Counted from the first letter of the stretch, positions 6,899-16,506 are shown. The stretch: 45,814 nt of DNA from an uncultured Methanomassiliicoccales archaeon (GCA_949295765.1 CASFMM010000001.1:1-45814), one strand, 5' to 3'. Numbers and translations: made by a program. The notes: a model not told the origin generated them from the letters alone.

Positions 6899-8791
6899 TT
6901 GTCCTTGGTGAAGGACGCGATAATGGATCAGAAGATCGAGTTCTCCTGCATAGTCATAGGAATCGTAGCTTTAGCGGCCACATTGCTGGCTGAAGAGGCG
7001 TGGCCGCTGGTTTTCGTACCGATCGCCATCTGCGGACTCCCTATAATCTGGGGGGCCATCGTCGGGGTCGTAAAGGAACACGACATCACCGCCGATGTCC
7101 TGGTTTCGGTCGCCATCGTGGCATCGGTGATCATCGGCGAATACGACGCCGCGGCGGAGATCGCCATCATCATGCAGATAGGCGGCTTCCTGGAGGAGGC
7201 CACCGTCAACCACGCCAACGCCAGCATAATGAGGCTTGTGGGCCTGAAGCCCGCCACCGCCAGAGTTGTGAAGAATGGTTCGGAGACCATCGTCCCCGTG
7301 GAGGAGGTCATGCTGGGGGACACGGTCCGCATCATACCCGGCGAAGTTGTTCCCGTGGACGGGGTTGTGATTTCGGGCGCCACATCCGTGAACAACTCCA
7401 TACTCACCGGCGAATCCGTGCCCCGCGACGTGACGGTCGGGGACCGCGTGTCCTCCGGAACAGTGAACATGTACGGGTCCGTGGACATAGAGGTGGACCG
7501 CGTCGGAGACGACACCACCATAGCGAGGATGGCGAGGATCATCGAGAACGCGGATGCTGGCAAATCCAGGGTCGTCCGCACGGCGGACCGCTGGGCGGTG
7601 TACATCGTGATAATCGCGTTCACGGTCGCGGTGCTGTCCTACATCGCGTTCCAGGACATCTACAGGTCCGTCACAGTCCTCGTGGTGTTCTGCCCGTGTG
7701 CACTGATCCTCGCGACGCCCACCGCGATAATGGCCGCCGCCGGGAACATGTCGAAGAGAGGCATTCTGGTCAAGGACGGAGGCGCTGTGGAGAGGATGGC
7801 GTCGGTCGACACCCTGCTAATGGACAAGACCGGCACGCTCACCACGGGGAACATAGTGTGCCACGGATTCACAAGCACCGACGCCGGGATCGACGCCGAG
7901 GATCTGGAGAGGTTCGTGTCCGCCTTGGAGTCCCGTTCCGAACATCCGCTGGGCAGGGCGATCACATCTGCACACGAGGGGGAGCTGGACGAGGTGTCCG
8001 GCTTCAGCTACATCCCGGGACGCGGCGTCTCCGGAACAGTCGACGGCAAGGTGGTCATCGCGGGTAACGAGGGGCTGATGAGGGACATGTGCCCCGCCAA
8101 CCTGGACGAGACTGTCTCCGCCGCCGACAGAGCGAGGGCGGACGGGTACACCGTCGTCCTGGCAGGGGTGGACGGGAGGACCGTCGGATTCGCGGTTCTG
8201 TCGGACACCCTGAAGAGGAACTCCGTGGAGACCGTGGCCGGCCTGAGGGCCCTCGGCCTGAAGACGGTCATGCTCACCGGGGACAACCGCCATGTCGCCA
8301 GGAGGATGGCTGACACCCTTGGCATGGACGACGTGGTCTGGGAATGCCTCCCCGAGGACAAGCTGAGGACGGTCATGAGCCTCGAGGGGTCCGCCAGCAC
8401 CTGCATGGTCGGGGACGGCATCAACGACGCCCCGTCGCTCAAACGCGCGGACGTCGGGATAGCGATGGGCGGCATCGGGAACGAGATGGCCACCGAGAAC
8501 GCCGACATCGTGTTCGTGGACGACGACATCTCCAAGATCGGAGGAGTCGTGAGGCTGAGCCGCAGGACCCTGCTGACCATCAGGGCGGGGATCACATTCT
8601 CCATAGTCCTGAACTCGGTCGCCATGGTCATGGCGGTGTTCGGACTCATGGGTCCGATCGCCGGAGCGCTGGTTCACAACATCGGATCGGTCATCGTCAT
8701 CATAATGGCCGCCCTGCTGCTTAGATACGACTGCTGGGGGTCGCCCGATACGGCTCCGGGGGTCCCCGGAGCGCCTGCCTCACCGGCCTGA
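6899..8791 (+). CDS. P1B-type heavy-metal-transporting ATPase
   Basis: This is a protein of about 630 residues that pumps a soft metal ion across the membrane. Motifs, counted from a TTG start at 6899, are TGES (170-173), the transmembrane CPC (265-267), DKTGT with the phosphorylated Asp (309-313), SEHPLG (347-352) and GDGIND (505-510). The start is uncertain: AGAAGGTGA at 6885-6893 is an excellent Shine-Dalgarno site for the TTG; other candidates are GTG at 6890 or 6908 and ATG at 6923. It lacks any N-terminal heavy-metal-associated (CxxC) domain, so it is shorter than usual CopA or ZntA. The last helix (HNIGSVIVII) looks more like the Zn/Cd class, while its regulator looks copper-type. Confidence 0.92.
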   Translation: MSLVKDAIMDQKIEFSCIVIGIVALAATLLAEEAWPLVFVPIAICGLPIIWGAIVGVVKEHDITADVLVSVAIVASVIIGEYDAAAEIAIIMQIGGFLEEATVNHANASIMRLVGLKPATARVVKNGSETIVPVEEVMLGDTVRIIPGEVVPVDGVVISGATSVNNSILTGESVPRDVTVGDRVSSGTVNMYGSVDIEVDRVGDDTTIARMARIIENADAGKSRVVRTADRWAVYIVIIAFTVAVLSYIAFQDIYRSVTVLVVFCPCALILATPTAIMAAAGNMSKRGILVKDGGAVERMASVDTLLMDKTGTLTTGNIVCHGFTSTDAGIDAEDLERFVSALESRSEHPLGRAITSAHEGELDEVSGFSYIPGRGVSGTVDGKVVIAGNEGLMRDMCPANLDETVSAADRARADGYTVVLAGVDGRTVGFAVLSDTLKRNSVETVAGLRALGLKTVMLTGDNRHVARRMADTLGMDDVVWECLPEDKLRTVMSLEGSASTCMVGDGINDAPSLKRADVGIAMGGIGNEMATENADIVFVDDDISKIGGVVRLSRRTLLTIRAGITFSIVLNSVAMVMAVFGLMGPIAGALVHNIGSVIVIIMAALLLRYDCWGSPDTAPGVPGAPASPA

Positions 8792-8801
8792 AACCTCCAT
8801 A

Positions 8802-8839
8802 TCATTCGACGAATGCCGTTTTTGGTATTCGTCGAATGA
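8802..8839. repeat. Perfect 13-base inverted repeat between the ATPase and acetate-transporter genes
   Basis: TCATTCGACGAAT at 8802-8814 mirrors ATTCGTCGAATGA at 8827-8839, around a loop containing GTTTTT. It starts 10 bases after the ATPase stop and ends 7 bases before the next TATA box. It could terminate the ATPase message, or be an operator for the transporter; its position abutting the promoter favours the latter. Confidence 0.7.
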
Positions 8840-8846
8840 CAACCTA

Positions 8847-8853
8847 TTTTATA
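8847..8853 (+). promoter_or_regulatory. TATA box of the acetate-transporter gene
   Basis: TTTTATA ends 22 bases before the ATG at 8876, implying a leaderless transcript. Confidence 0.6.
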
Positions 8854-8875
8854 CCATGCCCGTGTTGCAGAGCCC

Positions 8876-9433
8876 ATGGCCGACGAAGCACAGCCGACCA
8901 AGAAGGCCAACCCGGCACCCCTGGGACTGCTCGGGTTCGGCATGACGACCGTGCTGCTATCGCTGCACAACGCAGACGTCCTCACACTCGACGGGGTAAC
9001 CCTGGCGATGGGCATATTCGTGGGAGGTCTGGCACAGGTGCTGGCGGGCATCATGGAGTACAAGAACGGCAACACGTTCGGAACCGTCGCGTTCACGCTC
9101 TACGGGATGTTCTGGCTCACGTTCGTTGCTACGCACATGGGCATCGAAGGAATGTCCGGCGAGAGCTCCACCCTCGGAACATGGTTGCTCCTCTGGGGCA
9201 TCCTGACGCTGTTCCTGTTCGTGGGAACCCTGAAGGGCAGGAAGTCCACGATGTTCGTGTTCGCCACACTGACGATCACGTTCTTCCTTCTCTCCGCGGG
9301 CAACTACGGCGGCATCGACGCTCTGCTCATGGCGGGCGGGGCCGTCGGAGTGATCTGCGGACTGGCCGCCATGTACACCGCGTTCGCGGAGGTCCTGGCG
9401 GAGCAGCACGGGAAGGAGCTCCTCCCGTTCTGA
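8876..9433 (+). CDS. AceTr (GPR1/FUN34/YaaH, SatP-like) acetate transporter
   Basis: This 185-residue membrane protein has six predicted helices. The family signature NPAPLGLLGFGMTT is at residues 11-24, and the second family motif region (AQVLAGIMEYKNGNTFG) follows. Members are channels or proton symporters for acetate and succinate. Length matches the bacterial and archaeal family (about 190). Acetate is a biosynthetic carbon source for many methanogens, which fits. It stands alone, with a palindrome directly before its promoter and a hairpin after it. Confidence 0.93.
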   Translation: MADEAQPTKKANPAPLGLLGFGMTTVLLSLHNADVLTLDGVTLAMGIFVGGLAQVLAGIMEYKNGNTFGTVAFTLYGMFWLTFVATHMGIEGMSGESSTLGTWLLLWGILTLFLFVGTLKGRKSTMFVFATLTITFFLLSAGNYGGIDALLMAGGAVGVICGLAAMYTAFAEVLAEQHGKELLPF

Positions 9434-9448
9434 CAAACCTGAAGCAAA

Positions 9449-9460
9449 CGCCCTTCGGGG
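9449..9460 (+). terminator. Short hairpin terminator after the acetate transporter
   Basis: GCCC at 9449-9452 pairs with GGGC at 9457-9460 around a TTCG loop, followed by ATTCTTCCC. It lies 15 bases after the stop. The rest of the gap up to 9626 holds no gene I can support. Confidence 0.45.
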
Positions 9461-9626
9461 CATTCTTCCCATAATCCCGCCATCGGCACCCGAACACCCC
9501 GGCATCATGACGGGCGGTGTCCCCACGACGATCGGGAAGGTCGTGACTCGCTGCCGCACCGTACATTATCGCACATTTAGTCCGAACAAAGGCTTAAGGG
9601 GTCTCCCGAGAGAACATACCCGCATC

Positions 9627-10823
9627 ATGTCGTTCACGCTCTCCAATGGAAAGCAGTTCAATCCCTCGGGACTGACGAAGCTGGCGCTCCTCATGGCATC
9701 GATGATGGTGCTGATGGGGTCGTCCGCCGTGTCGCCCGCACTGCACGGGATCGAGGTGGAGCTGGAGACCAGCAAGTACCTGGCATCGATGGTCATATCC
9801 CTGCCGTCTCTGGTCGTCGCCATCTGCGGATTCCCGATGGGATATCTTGCGGACAGGGTCGGACTGGCGAAGACCCTCATAGCCTCCCTCGTCCTGTTCA
9901 TCGTATCCGGCGTCCTCGGATACTTCTGCACTGACATCTACACGCTCCTGGCCACCAGGGTGTTCCTCGGAATCGGGATCGCGGGGATATCCACAGCCGC
10001 GACCGGACTGATGGGCATCTACTACGACGGCGACGAGAGGATGAGGGTCATGGCCATCCAGTCCGCGTTCATGGGATTCGGAGGGGTCGTGCTGGAGATC
10101 ATAGGCGGACTGATGGCCGATGTGACCTGGAACGTGCCGTTCCTGGTCTATCTGATCGCCCTGCCCATCCTGATCGCCGGTCTGATAGCGGTGAGGGATG
10201 TCATCATGCCCGGGAACAGGGGCGGATCCTCGGGGGAGTTCGCCGATGGGTCGAAGGCGAACATGGCCGTCCTGTACGCCTCCATCTTCATGCTCATGTT
10301 CCTCATGTTCATCGTCACGGTGAACGTCTCCGACATCCTGACGTCCATGGGCGAGAGCATGACCGTGTGCGGACTGGTCCTGGCCCTGATGGGTCTGACA
10401 CAGGTGTTCACCTCCATAGCGTACTCCAGACTCCGCCGCATCCCCAGGTACCAGTACGTGCTGATGGCCGCGTTCGTCCTCCAGGCCGTGGGCATCGTGC
10501 TGTTCGCTTCCGACGACCTCGTCATACTCAGCGTCGGGGTCGGCATCATGGGTGTCGGTCTGGGGATAGGCATGCCGACGATAACCAACAACCTGGCGAT
10601 GATGTCGCCCGCCTCCGCACAGGGCAAGACCATGGGGATCTACTCGTGCCTGATGAACCTGGGCACCTCCCTCTCGGCCGTGGTGATGGGTCCGATCATC
10701 GTCGCCATAGGGTACACGGCCTCCTTCGAACTGGCGGCCGTGGCCATCCTGGTCTTCGGCATCGTGGTCCTGGCCACGAGCAGGATACTCAGACAGCCGG
10801 CCCCGGCGACCGAGTCGGAGTGA
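9627..10823 (+). CDS. Major facilitator superfamily transporter
   Basis: This protein of about 398 residues has 12 predicted helices. The loop after helix 2 carries GYLADRVGLAKTL, the MFS motif A (G-x3-D-R-x-G-x-x). The start at 9627 (MSFTLSNG) is chosen because the 40 extra residues of the longest reading frame are polar and unlike the family. The N-terminal half resembles drug/metabolite efflux permeases, but the substrate cannot be named. The gene is monocistronic, closed by a perfect 10-base terminator stem. A possible TATA-like GGCTTAAGG lies about 30-37 bases upstream. Confidence 0.88.
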   Translation: MSFTLSNGKQFNPSGLTKLALLMASMMVLMGSSAVSPALHGIEVELETSKYLASMVISLPSLVVAICGFPMGYLADRVGLAKTLIASLVLFIVSGVLGYFCTDIYTLLATRVFLGIGIAGISTAATGLMGIYYDGDERMRVMAIQSAFMGFGGVVLEIIGGLMADVTWNVPFLVYLIALPILIAGLIAVRDVIMPGNRGGSSGEFADGSKANMAVLYASIFMLMFLMFIVTVNVSDILTSMGESMTVCGLVLALMGLTQVFTSIAYSRLRRIPRYQYVLMAAFVLQAVGIVLFASDDLVILSVGVGIMGVGLGIGMPTITNNLAMMSPASAQGKTMGIYSCLMNLGTSLSAVVMGPIIVAIGYTASFELAAVAILVFGIVVLATSRILRQPAPATESE

Positions 10824-10848
10824 CGGGACGGGCTGCGACATCCGATCC

Positions 10849-10873
10849 GGACCGTGTGTCTGGCACACGGTCC
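10849..10873 (+). terminator. Perfect 10-base-stem terminator after the MFS gene
   Basis: GGACCGTGTG at 10849-10858 pairs exactly with CACACGGTCC at 10864-10873 around a TCTGG loop, 25 bases after the MFS stop. Confidence 0.65.
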
Positions 10874-10916
10874 ATAAACTTCCTTCCGACGTCCTCTCTT
10901 CTGAACATCGGCCATC

Positions 10917-11318
10917 GTGTCACGGAACCCGCGAATAACCGGATCCGCGATGATCATGCATTCTACGCTGAATCCGAAGAATCATGAACAGGCCCTCTGG
11001 CTCGATGACTGCGACCTCTCATGGGAACAGGGGCCCCGGATGCTGATTCCAGTTCTCGGAAAGCGAGATGAATCGGACTGCGACCACATGTCCAGCAACA
11101 GCGTGAGGCGTGTGAAGTCCGTCGTCGAGAAGGAGATCTGGAAGAGCTTCGAGCTCAGGGACTGCCGCAGGGCGTACGGGCAGTTCTACATCAACAAGGG
11201 CCTCGAGTTGGAGGACATCTCCGTGCTCATGGGGCGCGGGACGACGAAGACGACCGAGCTTTACTATTGCAGAAAGCGCGAAAGCGTAGTCATCGAGAAG
11301 GCCAAGGATCTTTGGTGA
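10917..11318 (+). pseudogene. Tyrosine recombinase (integrase) remnant beside tRNA-Glu
   Basis: This is the catalytic-domain half of an archaeal phage/plasmid-type integrase, about 110-133 residues. From the N-terminus one sees the helix around HEQALWLDDCDLS, a beta-hairpin with Lys (VLGKRDE), the box II region ELRDCRRAYGQF, the box LMGRGTTKTTELYY with the candidate nucleophile Tyr, and a final helix. The usual His of LGH is Gly-Arg here and the H-x-L-R His is Glu, so it is probably inactive. The N-terminal core-binding domain is absent and there is no promoter. It ends 47 bases from the 3' end of tRNA-Glu, the usual target for such enzymes. A related, shorter fragment lies at 40637. Confidence 0.75.
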
Positions 11319-11344
11319 ATAGGGACGGTTGTACCCACTGAATG

Positions 11345-11363
11345 ATCTGGATAAGGAAGAATG
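11345..11363. repeat. 19-base motif shared by the two tRNA-flanking scars (copy A)
   Basis: ATCTGGATAAGGAAGAATG lies between the integrase remnant and the 3' end of tRNA-Glu. It matches 17 of 19 bases with 40845-40863, in the same position relative to an integrase remnant and tRNA-Ala. On the tRNA strand it is the immediate 3' trailer and reads CATTCTTCC. Confidence 0.7.
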
Positions 11364-11365
11364 AG

Positions 11366-11438
11366 TGCTCCCGACGGGATTTGAACCCGTGTCGAAGCCT
11401 CGAGAGGGCTTCATGATTGGCCGCTACACTACAGGAGC
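11366..11438 (-). tRNA. tRNA-Glu(CTC)
   Basis: A full cloverleaf can be drawn: acceptor GCTCCTG with CGGGAGC, discriminator A, anticodon stem AAGCC/GGCTT with loop CTCTCGA giving anticodon CTC, and T-arm GGGTTCAAATCC. CCA is not encoded. No intron. Confidence 0.93.
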
Positions 11439-11510
11439 AACAAGACTGTGCATGAGCAGGTTGTTAATATATTTTTCGGTTGTTTAGAACCTGCCCATGC
11501 ACATTTTTGT

Positions 11511-12296
11511 TCAGAATTCGCTCTGACGGATGGGTGGAAGCCTCTTGTGCTCCATGGATTCGACCTGTCTCCTGATCTCGGAGACCTTCTCCCTCGGGAG
11601 CCGGGTGTCCGCCGCGATCTGAGCATCGGACTTGTCCCTCTCGAGGTCGTAGAGTATCCCGTCGAGATCGTTGTACGTGATGCCCATCTCGGACTCGTCG
11701 GTCTGACCCTCCCAGAGTCCCGCCGACGGCGGCTTGGCGATTATGGGTTCCGGGACGCCGATCATGGCGGCGATCTGCCTGACCTCGGTCTTGTAGAAGT
11801 TGGCCAGAGGCGTCACGTCGCAGGCCCCGTCACCGAACTTAGTGAAGTACCCCATCATAATCTCGCTCTGGTTGGACGTCCCCATGACGATGGAATCCCT
11901 CTTCTTGGCGAGGTTGTACAGCACTATCATCCTGCACCTCGCGGAGATGTTCCCCCTCTCCAGAGGTGTCTCCTTCCCGGTGAGGAGGACCGCAGCCAGA
12001 GCGTCAACGGCAGGCTGGATGTCCACGACCTTGTACTCCGTCCCCCACATGGAGCAGAGCTCGGCCGTCGTCTTGTAGTCCTCGGCCGGAGTCACCCTGG
12101 ATGGCATGAACACGTTCAGCACCTTGTCAGCGCCGATGGCGTCGACACAGAGCTTCGTGACCGTGGCGGAATCCAGCCCTCCGCTGATCCCTATGACGAC
12201 ACCTTTGCACCCTATGCCCTCTATCGTGTCTCTTATGAATCCGACGAGGCCCTCGACGTCCTCCTTCGTGATGTTTGGAATCTTGACTCCGGTCAT
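11511..12296 (-). CDS. nadE: NH3-dependent NAD+ synthetase
   Basis: This 261-residue enzyme makes NAD from deamido-NAD, ATP and ammonia, the last step of NAD synthesis. The ATP pyrophosphatase P-loop SGGLDS is at residues 38-43, and GTSNQSE, TKFGDGACD and the C-terminal KPPSAGLWEGQTDE loop are typical. It lacks a fused glutaminase domain, as in other ammonia-dependent archaeal NadE. A TATA-like CCTTAAATCC about 25 bases before the ATG suggests a leaderless message. It is divergent from a nitrilase-family gene 85 bases away, which could supply ammonia, but that link is speculation. Confidence 0.96.
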   Translation of the reverse strand: MTGVKIPNITKEDVEGLVGFIRDTIEGIGCKGVVIGISGGLDSATVTKLCVDAIGADKVLNVFMPSRVTPAEDYKTTAELCSMWGTEYKVVDIQPAVDALAAVLLTGKETPLERGNISARCRMIVLYNLAKKRDSIVMGTSNQSEIMMGYFTKFGDGACDVTPLANFYKTEVRQIAAMIGVPEPIIAKPPSAGLWEGQTDESEMGITYNDLDGILYDLERDKSDAQIAADTRLPREKVSEIRRQVESMEHKRLPPIRQSEF

Positions 12297-12381
12297 CGCA
12301 ATGTAATCCTGGATTCGGGATTTAAGGGTTGAGAATGCGGCAGAACGCCATGTTTAACACCATCCCCGTCGATTACGCGGC

Positions 12382-13173
12382 ATGCGCGTCGACGTCGCAC
12401 TGTGCCAGTACATGCCCGTTCCAGGCGACCCAGAGGCTAACGCGGAGAGGATCGAAAGGGCCCTGAGGGAGGGCCCCGGGGATGTCCTGATGTTCCCGGA
12501 GATGTTCCTGACGGGGTACGGCCATCCGTGCGAGGGGCTACAGGAGAGGTCCGAGCAGTGCATCGGCGAGATCTCCGACCTGTGCAGGATGCTCGACAAG
12601 GCCGTGGCCGTCGGTGCCCCCAGGTTCGAGTCGGACCTCGTCTACAACTCCATGGCGTTCCTGTCTCCGGACGGCGACTCCTGGTACGACAAGGCCCACC
12701 TGGCCAGCTTCGGCGTGTACGCCGAGACCGGATTCGCGCCGGGATACGCTCCGGCGATGGGATCCTATCACGGCATGCTCTTCGGCATGTGCATCTGCTA
12801 CGACATCTTCTTCCCGGAGATCCTCCACGGTTGCTCCCTGAACGGTGCATCGGTGAACATCTGCTCGGCAGCGTCCGCGATGCAGTCCAAGCCGTTCCTG
12901 GACAGGGTTCTGCCCGCCAGGGCGCTGGAGGATGTCACGTACACGGCGTACATCAACAACGTGGGGCCGATGAACGGGCTGGTCATGCACGGCTGCTCCA
13001 GGGGACTGGACCCCTTCGGGGACACCCTGGCCCAGTGCGGGGCGGAGGAGGGGGCCGTGGCGTTCACGGTCAACACGGACAGACTCGATGAGGCCCGCGA
13101 GGTTCGCCGCCATCTGTCGGACTTCCGGACGGACGTGGACTGGGGCGTGCAGGGACACGGGAGCGGGAGATGA
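12382..13173 (+). CDS. Carbon-nitrogen hydrolase (nitrilase superfamily)
   Basis: This 263-residue amidase-type protein has the complete catalytic triad: Glu40 (FPEMFLTGY), Lys104 (YDKAHL) and the nucleophile Cys139 (ICYDIFFPE). It probably cleaves an amide of a small molecule in the cytoplasm. Length matches omega-amidase or N-carbamoyl-type branches, and substrate cannot be decided. A TATA-like TGTTTAA lies about 25-30 bases before the start. Head-to-head with nadE, it could be co-regulated. It ends 49 bases before tRNA-Ser. Confidence 0.9.
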   Translation: MRVDVALCQYMPVPGDPEANAERIERALREGPGDVLMFPEMFLTGYGHPCEGLQERSEQCIGEISDLCRMLDKAVAVGAPRFESDLVYNSMAFLSPDGDSWYDKAHLASFGVYAETGFAPGYAPAMGSYHGMLFGMCICYDIFFPEILHGCSLNGASVNICSAASAMQSKPFLDRVLPARALEDVTYTAYINNVGPMNGLVMHGCSRGLDPFGDTLAQCGAEEGAVAFTVNTDRLDEAREVRRHLSDFRTDVDWGVQGHGSGR

Positions 13174-13222
13174 GGACCAACCAAAGGTTTTAATTAGATG
13201 ACCCAATCCCCCACTCCATCAA

Positions 13223-13309
13223 GCCGAGATGGCCCAGCCCGGTAAGGCGCGAGCCTGGAAAGCTCGTGGGAACTTTCCCTCGGGAGTTCAAATCTCCCTC
13301 TCGGCGCCA
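13223..13309 (+). tRNA. tRNA-Ser(GGA) with encoded CCA
   Basis: This is a class II tRNA with acceptor GCCGAGA/TCTCGGC, discriminator G at 13306 and CCA at 13307-13309. The anticodon stem CGAGC/GCTCG closes loop CTGGAAA, giving anticodon GGA. A long variable arm (GTGGGAACTTTCCCTC) is present as expected for serine. A TATA-like TTTTAATTA lies about 30 bases upstream. Confidence 0.95.
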
Positions 13310-13435
13310 CTTCTTCTCCAACCCGCCTGTGCATCGTTGCGACCGCTCCGTGCGTTCCAAGCTCCAATCGTCGCGCGCGCGGTTTATTTTATACTAAAAA
13401 TAGCATCAGCCCACCATCCAATCAAGGTGCCCCCT

Positions 13436-13930
13436 ATGATCGTGAACGCTGAGTTATTCGTCAAGGACCTGCCGGGTCAGCTCGTCGGTTCCATCGAGCC
13501 CATATCCCTCATCGACGGGAACATCATGGGCGTCATGCACGACCGCGAGCGCATCGTCAACCACAGGATCTGCGTCAACATCACCTTCGAGGTGGAGGGG
13601 CAGAGCCAACTGGAGGCGCTGAAGAAGATCTGGAAGTCCAAGGACATCATCATCTCCAAGCTCGGTTCCGTGTACCAGACGTACACCATGGACTACCTCC
13701 TGATAGGAGACATCGACGCCAGGTACATCGAGGAGCTCATCAACAAGGCGAACTCGCTCGTCACGATGGACGCCGTCGACGTGAGGTACTCCTCCAAAGC
13801 CAACACCTCATCCAAACGCACGGGCCTCATATCCGTGAAGACGAGGAGCGAGGAGGACCTGGAGAAGCTCGACAGATTCATGGACGAGGAATGCAGGAAG
13901 ACGAACACCATCTACGTGAGGGGTGTCTGA
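13436..13930 (+). CDS. ACT-domain protein paired with homoserine dehydrogenase
   Basis: This 164-residue protein resembles the amino-acid-sensing ACT proteins encoded just before homoserine dehydrogenase in methanogens. The start ATG at 13436 follows a TATA-like TTTATTTTATAC (13383-13394). The longer frame from 13229 runs through tRNA-Ser and is rejected. The N-terminal half ([20 protein letters not shown], then ICVNITFEV) has the beta-alpha-beta pattern of an ACT fold. It ends one base before the next start. It is probably the feedback-sensing subunit of the threonine branch; that role is inference. Confidence 0.8.
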   Translation: MIVNAELFVKDLPGQLVGSIEPISLIDGNIMGVMHDRERIVNHRICVNITFEVEGQSQLEALKKIWKSKDIIISKLGSVYQTYTMDYLLIGDIDARYIEELINKANSLVTMDAVDVRYSSKANTSSKRTGLISVKTRSEEDLEKLDRFMDEECRKTNTIYVRGV

Positions 13931-13931
13931 G

Positions 13932-14930
13932 ATGAGGATATTCATTTGCGGATTCGGAACGGTCGGCCAGGGATTCGCCGAGGTCATCGCCAAACGCAGG
14001 GAGTTCCTTGAAGACAGGTACGGATGTCCCGTGCTGATCACAGGGGCCATGGACTCCAGGACCTACGTCATCGACCGCGACGGCCTGGACCCCATCGCGC
14101 TCGTGGACAGGAAGAGGGTCACGGGCAGGGTCGGCGAGGACGAGTACTCGGATTCCGTCGCGGTACTTGACCAGGCGGCCTACGACATCCTGGTGGAGGT
14201 CAGCCCCACCGACGTCAAGACGGGCGGCGCGGGACTCCGCAACATCACCCACGCCCTCGAGAACGGGAAGGACGTCATCACCGTCAACAAGGGCCCTCTG
14301 GCACTGAAGTTCCACGACCTCATCACCCTCGCCAGGAGGAACAAGTGCAAGTTCCGCTTCGAGGGATCGGTCGGGGGCGCCATGCCCATCATCAACCTCT
14401 GCCGCGAGAACCTGAGGGGGGAGAAGATCGAATCGATCCGCGGCATCTTCAACGGGACATGCAACTTCATACTGAGCAAGATGGACAAGGGACAGCCCTT
14501 CGACCAGGCGCTCAAGGAGGCCCAGCAGATGGGCTACGCGGAGACCGACCCCACCAACGACATCGAGGGGTACGACAGCGCGTGCAAGGTCGCCATCCTC
14601 GCCAACTCCGTCTTCGGCAGGAACGTCACGTTCGACGACGTCAGGATCACCGGCATAACCGGCATCACCGACGAGGCGATCGCCCTGGCGGCATCCCGCA
14701 ACATGGTCATCAGGCTCATCGGGGAGGTCTCCGAGAACAAGCTGGAGGTCGGACCCAGGCTGGTGCCTAAGGGTCACCCCCTCAGCATATCCGGCACCCT
14801 GAACACCGCCCAGATCATATCCGACCTGGCAGGACCCATCACAGTCAGCGGCCGCGGGGCGGGCAGGATCGAGACCGCCTCGGCCATCCTGAGCGACCTC
14901 ATCTCCATCATGGACGAGAGGACAGAGTGA
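13932..14930 (+). CDS. hom: Homoserine dehydrogenase
   Basis: This 332-residue enzyme reduces aspartate semialdehyde to homoserine, leading to threonine, methionine and isoleucine. The Rossmann motif GFGTVGQGF is at residues 7-15, TVNKGPLA near 118, and the signature [19 protein letters not shown] near 200, with catalytic acid and Lys residues. The start at 13932 is chosen by spacing after the ACT gene. The protein has no C-terminal ACT domain, which fits having a separate ACT partner upstream. It is followed by citramalate synthase with one base between. Confidence 0.95.
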   Translation: MRIFICGFGTVGQGFAEVIAKRREFLEDRYGCPVLITGAMDSRTYVIDRDGLDPIALVDRKRVTGRVGEDEYSDSVAVLDQAAYDILVEVSPTDVKTGGAGLRNITHALENGKDVITVNKGPLALKFHDLITLARRNKCKFRFEGSVGGAMPIINLCRENLRGEKIESIRGIFNGTCNFILSKMDKGQPFDQALKEAQQMGYAETDPTNDIEGYDSACKVAILANSVFGRNVTFDDVRITGITGITDEAIALAASRNMVIRLIGEVSENKLEVGPRLVPKGHPLSISGTLNTAQIISDLAGPITVSGRGAGRIETASAILSDLISIMDERTE

Positions 14931-14931
14931 G

Positions 14932-16506
14932 ATGGCGAGAATCAGTATCTACGACACGACCCTCAGGGACGGCGCGCAGACGGAGGGCGTCTCGTTCTCG
15001 TGCGAGGACAAGCTGGACATACTGTCGAGACTGGACGAGTTCGGAGTGGATTTCGTGGAAGGGGGATGGCCCGGCTCCAACCCCCGTGACGACGAGTTCT
15101 TCGAGAAAGCCGGGAGGCTCGGCCTGTCCAAGACCGCCCTCACCGCCTTCGGGAGCACCCGCAGGTACGGGATCCCTCCCGAGGAGGACCCCAACCTGAA
15201 GGCCCTGGCCGCCTGCCCCGCGGAGTGGTGCTGCATATTCGGGAAGACATGGGACTTCCACGTCACCGACGCCCTCAGGATCGGCCTCGACGACAACCTC
15301 GCCATGGTCGAGGACAGCGTAAGGTTCCTCAGGGAGTCCGGCAAGAGGGTCATGTTCGATGCGGAGCACTTCTTCGACGGCTACTACGGCAACCGCGACT
15401 ACGCACTGGCCGTCCTCAAGGCGGCCGAGAGGGGAGGCGCCGAGTGGCTTGTCCTCTGCGACACCAACGGAGGGACGCTCCCCGCGGAGATCGCGTCCGC
15501 GGTGGAGGACGTGCTCCTCAGCACCGACGTCCAGCTGGGGATACACTGCCACAACGACTCCGACCTGGCCACCGCATGCACGCTGGCCGCCGTCGAGGCG
15601 GGATGCACCATGGTCCAGGGGACCGTCAACGGCATCGGCGAGAGGTGCGGCAACGCGAACCTGTGCACGGTTATACCGAACCTCGCGCTCAAAGAGGGCA
15701 TCGACATCGGAGACATCGACCTGCGCAGGCTCACCCCGCTGTCGAAATCTGTCGGCGAGATAGCCAACATGGCCCCCGCACCGGGCATGCCTTACGTGGG
15801 GGACAGGGCGTTCGCCCACAAAGGCGGGATGCACGTCTCCGCCCTCATGAAGGACCCCCGCACGTACGAGCACATAGAGCCGGAGACCGTGGGCAACTCC
15901 CGCAGGGTCCTGGTCTCGGACATGGCGGGCAGGTCCAGCATCACCGAGAAGCTGAAGGAGCTCGGGCTGGAGATCGCCGACGACAGCTCCCACATCACCC
16001 AGATGATCAAGGACATGGAGCAGAAGGGATACCAGTTCGAGGGCGCCGACGCCAGCTTCGAGCTGCTGGTGAAGAGGCTCAGGGGCGACCTGGAGAAGAG
16101 GTTCGAGGTCTACGGCTTCCGCATCTTCATGGACGAGCGCGAGGGCCTGGAGATGGACTCGGAGGCCAGCATCAAGGTCATGGACGCGGAGGGCAACATG
16201 GAGCAGACCGCGGCCGACGGGAACGGACCCGTCAACGCCCTGGACAACGCACTGAGGAAAGCGCTGGCCAGATTCTACCCATCGCTCAACGGCGTCCGCC
16301 TCACGGATTACAAGGTACGCGTGCTCGACGAGAAGTCGGCGACCGCCGCCAGCGTCCGCGTCCTGATGAGGACTACGGACGGGGAGTCCAGCTGGACCAC
16401 GGTAGGGGTCTCCGAGAACGTCATCGAGGCGAGTCTCATAGCGCTGATAGACTCGCTGGAGTACGCACTCATGAAACAGGATCAGAAAACCAAGGTGAAC
16501 CAATGA
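14932..16506 (+). CDS. cimA: (R)-citramalate synthase
   Basis: This 524-residue enzyme condenses pyruvate and acetyl-CoA to citramalate, the first step of the threonine-independent route to isoleucine. The catalytic DTTLRDGAQ is at residues 8-16, and the metal-binding HCHND is near residue 205. The C-terminal 130 residues form the LeuA-type regulatory domain. It belongs to the 500+ residue CimA branch, distinct from 2-isopropylmalate or homocitrate synthases. Its stop overlaps the next start (ATGA). Pairing with hom means both possible sources of 2-oxobutyrate are controlled in one operon. Confidence 0.92.
   Translation: MARISIYDTTLRDGAQTEGVSFSCEDKLDILSRLDEFGVDFVEGGWPGSNPRDDEFFEKAGRLGLSKTALTAFGSTRRYGIPPEEDPNLKALAACPAEWCCIFGKTWDFHVTDALRIGLDDNLAMVEDSVRFLRESGKRVMFDAEHFFDGYYGNRDYALAVLKAAERGGAEWLVLCDTNGGTLPAEIASAVEDVLLSTDVQLGIHCHNDSDLATACTLAAVEAGCTMVQGTVNGIGERCGNANLCTVIPNLALKEGIDIGDIDLRRLTPLSKSVGEIANMAPAPGMPYVGDRAFAHKGGMHVSALMKDPRTYEHIEPETVGNSRRVLVSDMAGRSSITEKLKELGLEIADDSSHITQMIKDMEQKGYQFEGADASFELLVKRLRGDLEKRFEVYGFRIFMDEREGLEMDSEASIKVMDAEGNMEQTAADGNGPVNALDNALRKALARFYPSLNGVRLTDYKVRVLDEKSATAASVRVLMRTTDGESSWTTVGVSENVIEASLIALIDSLEYALMKQDQKTKVNQ

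Noticed and set aside
13229-13435. N-terminal extension of the ACT protein
   Set aside because: The extension is the tRNA-Ser gene and a promoter region, not protein-coding.
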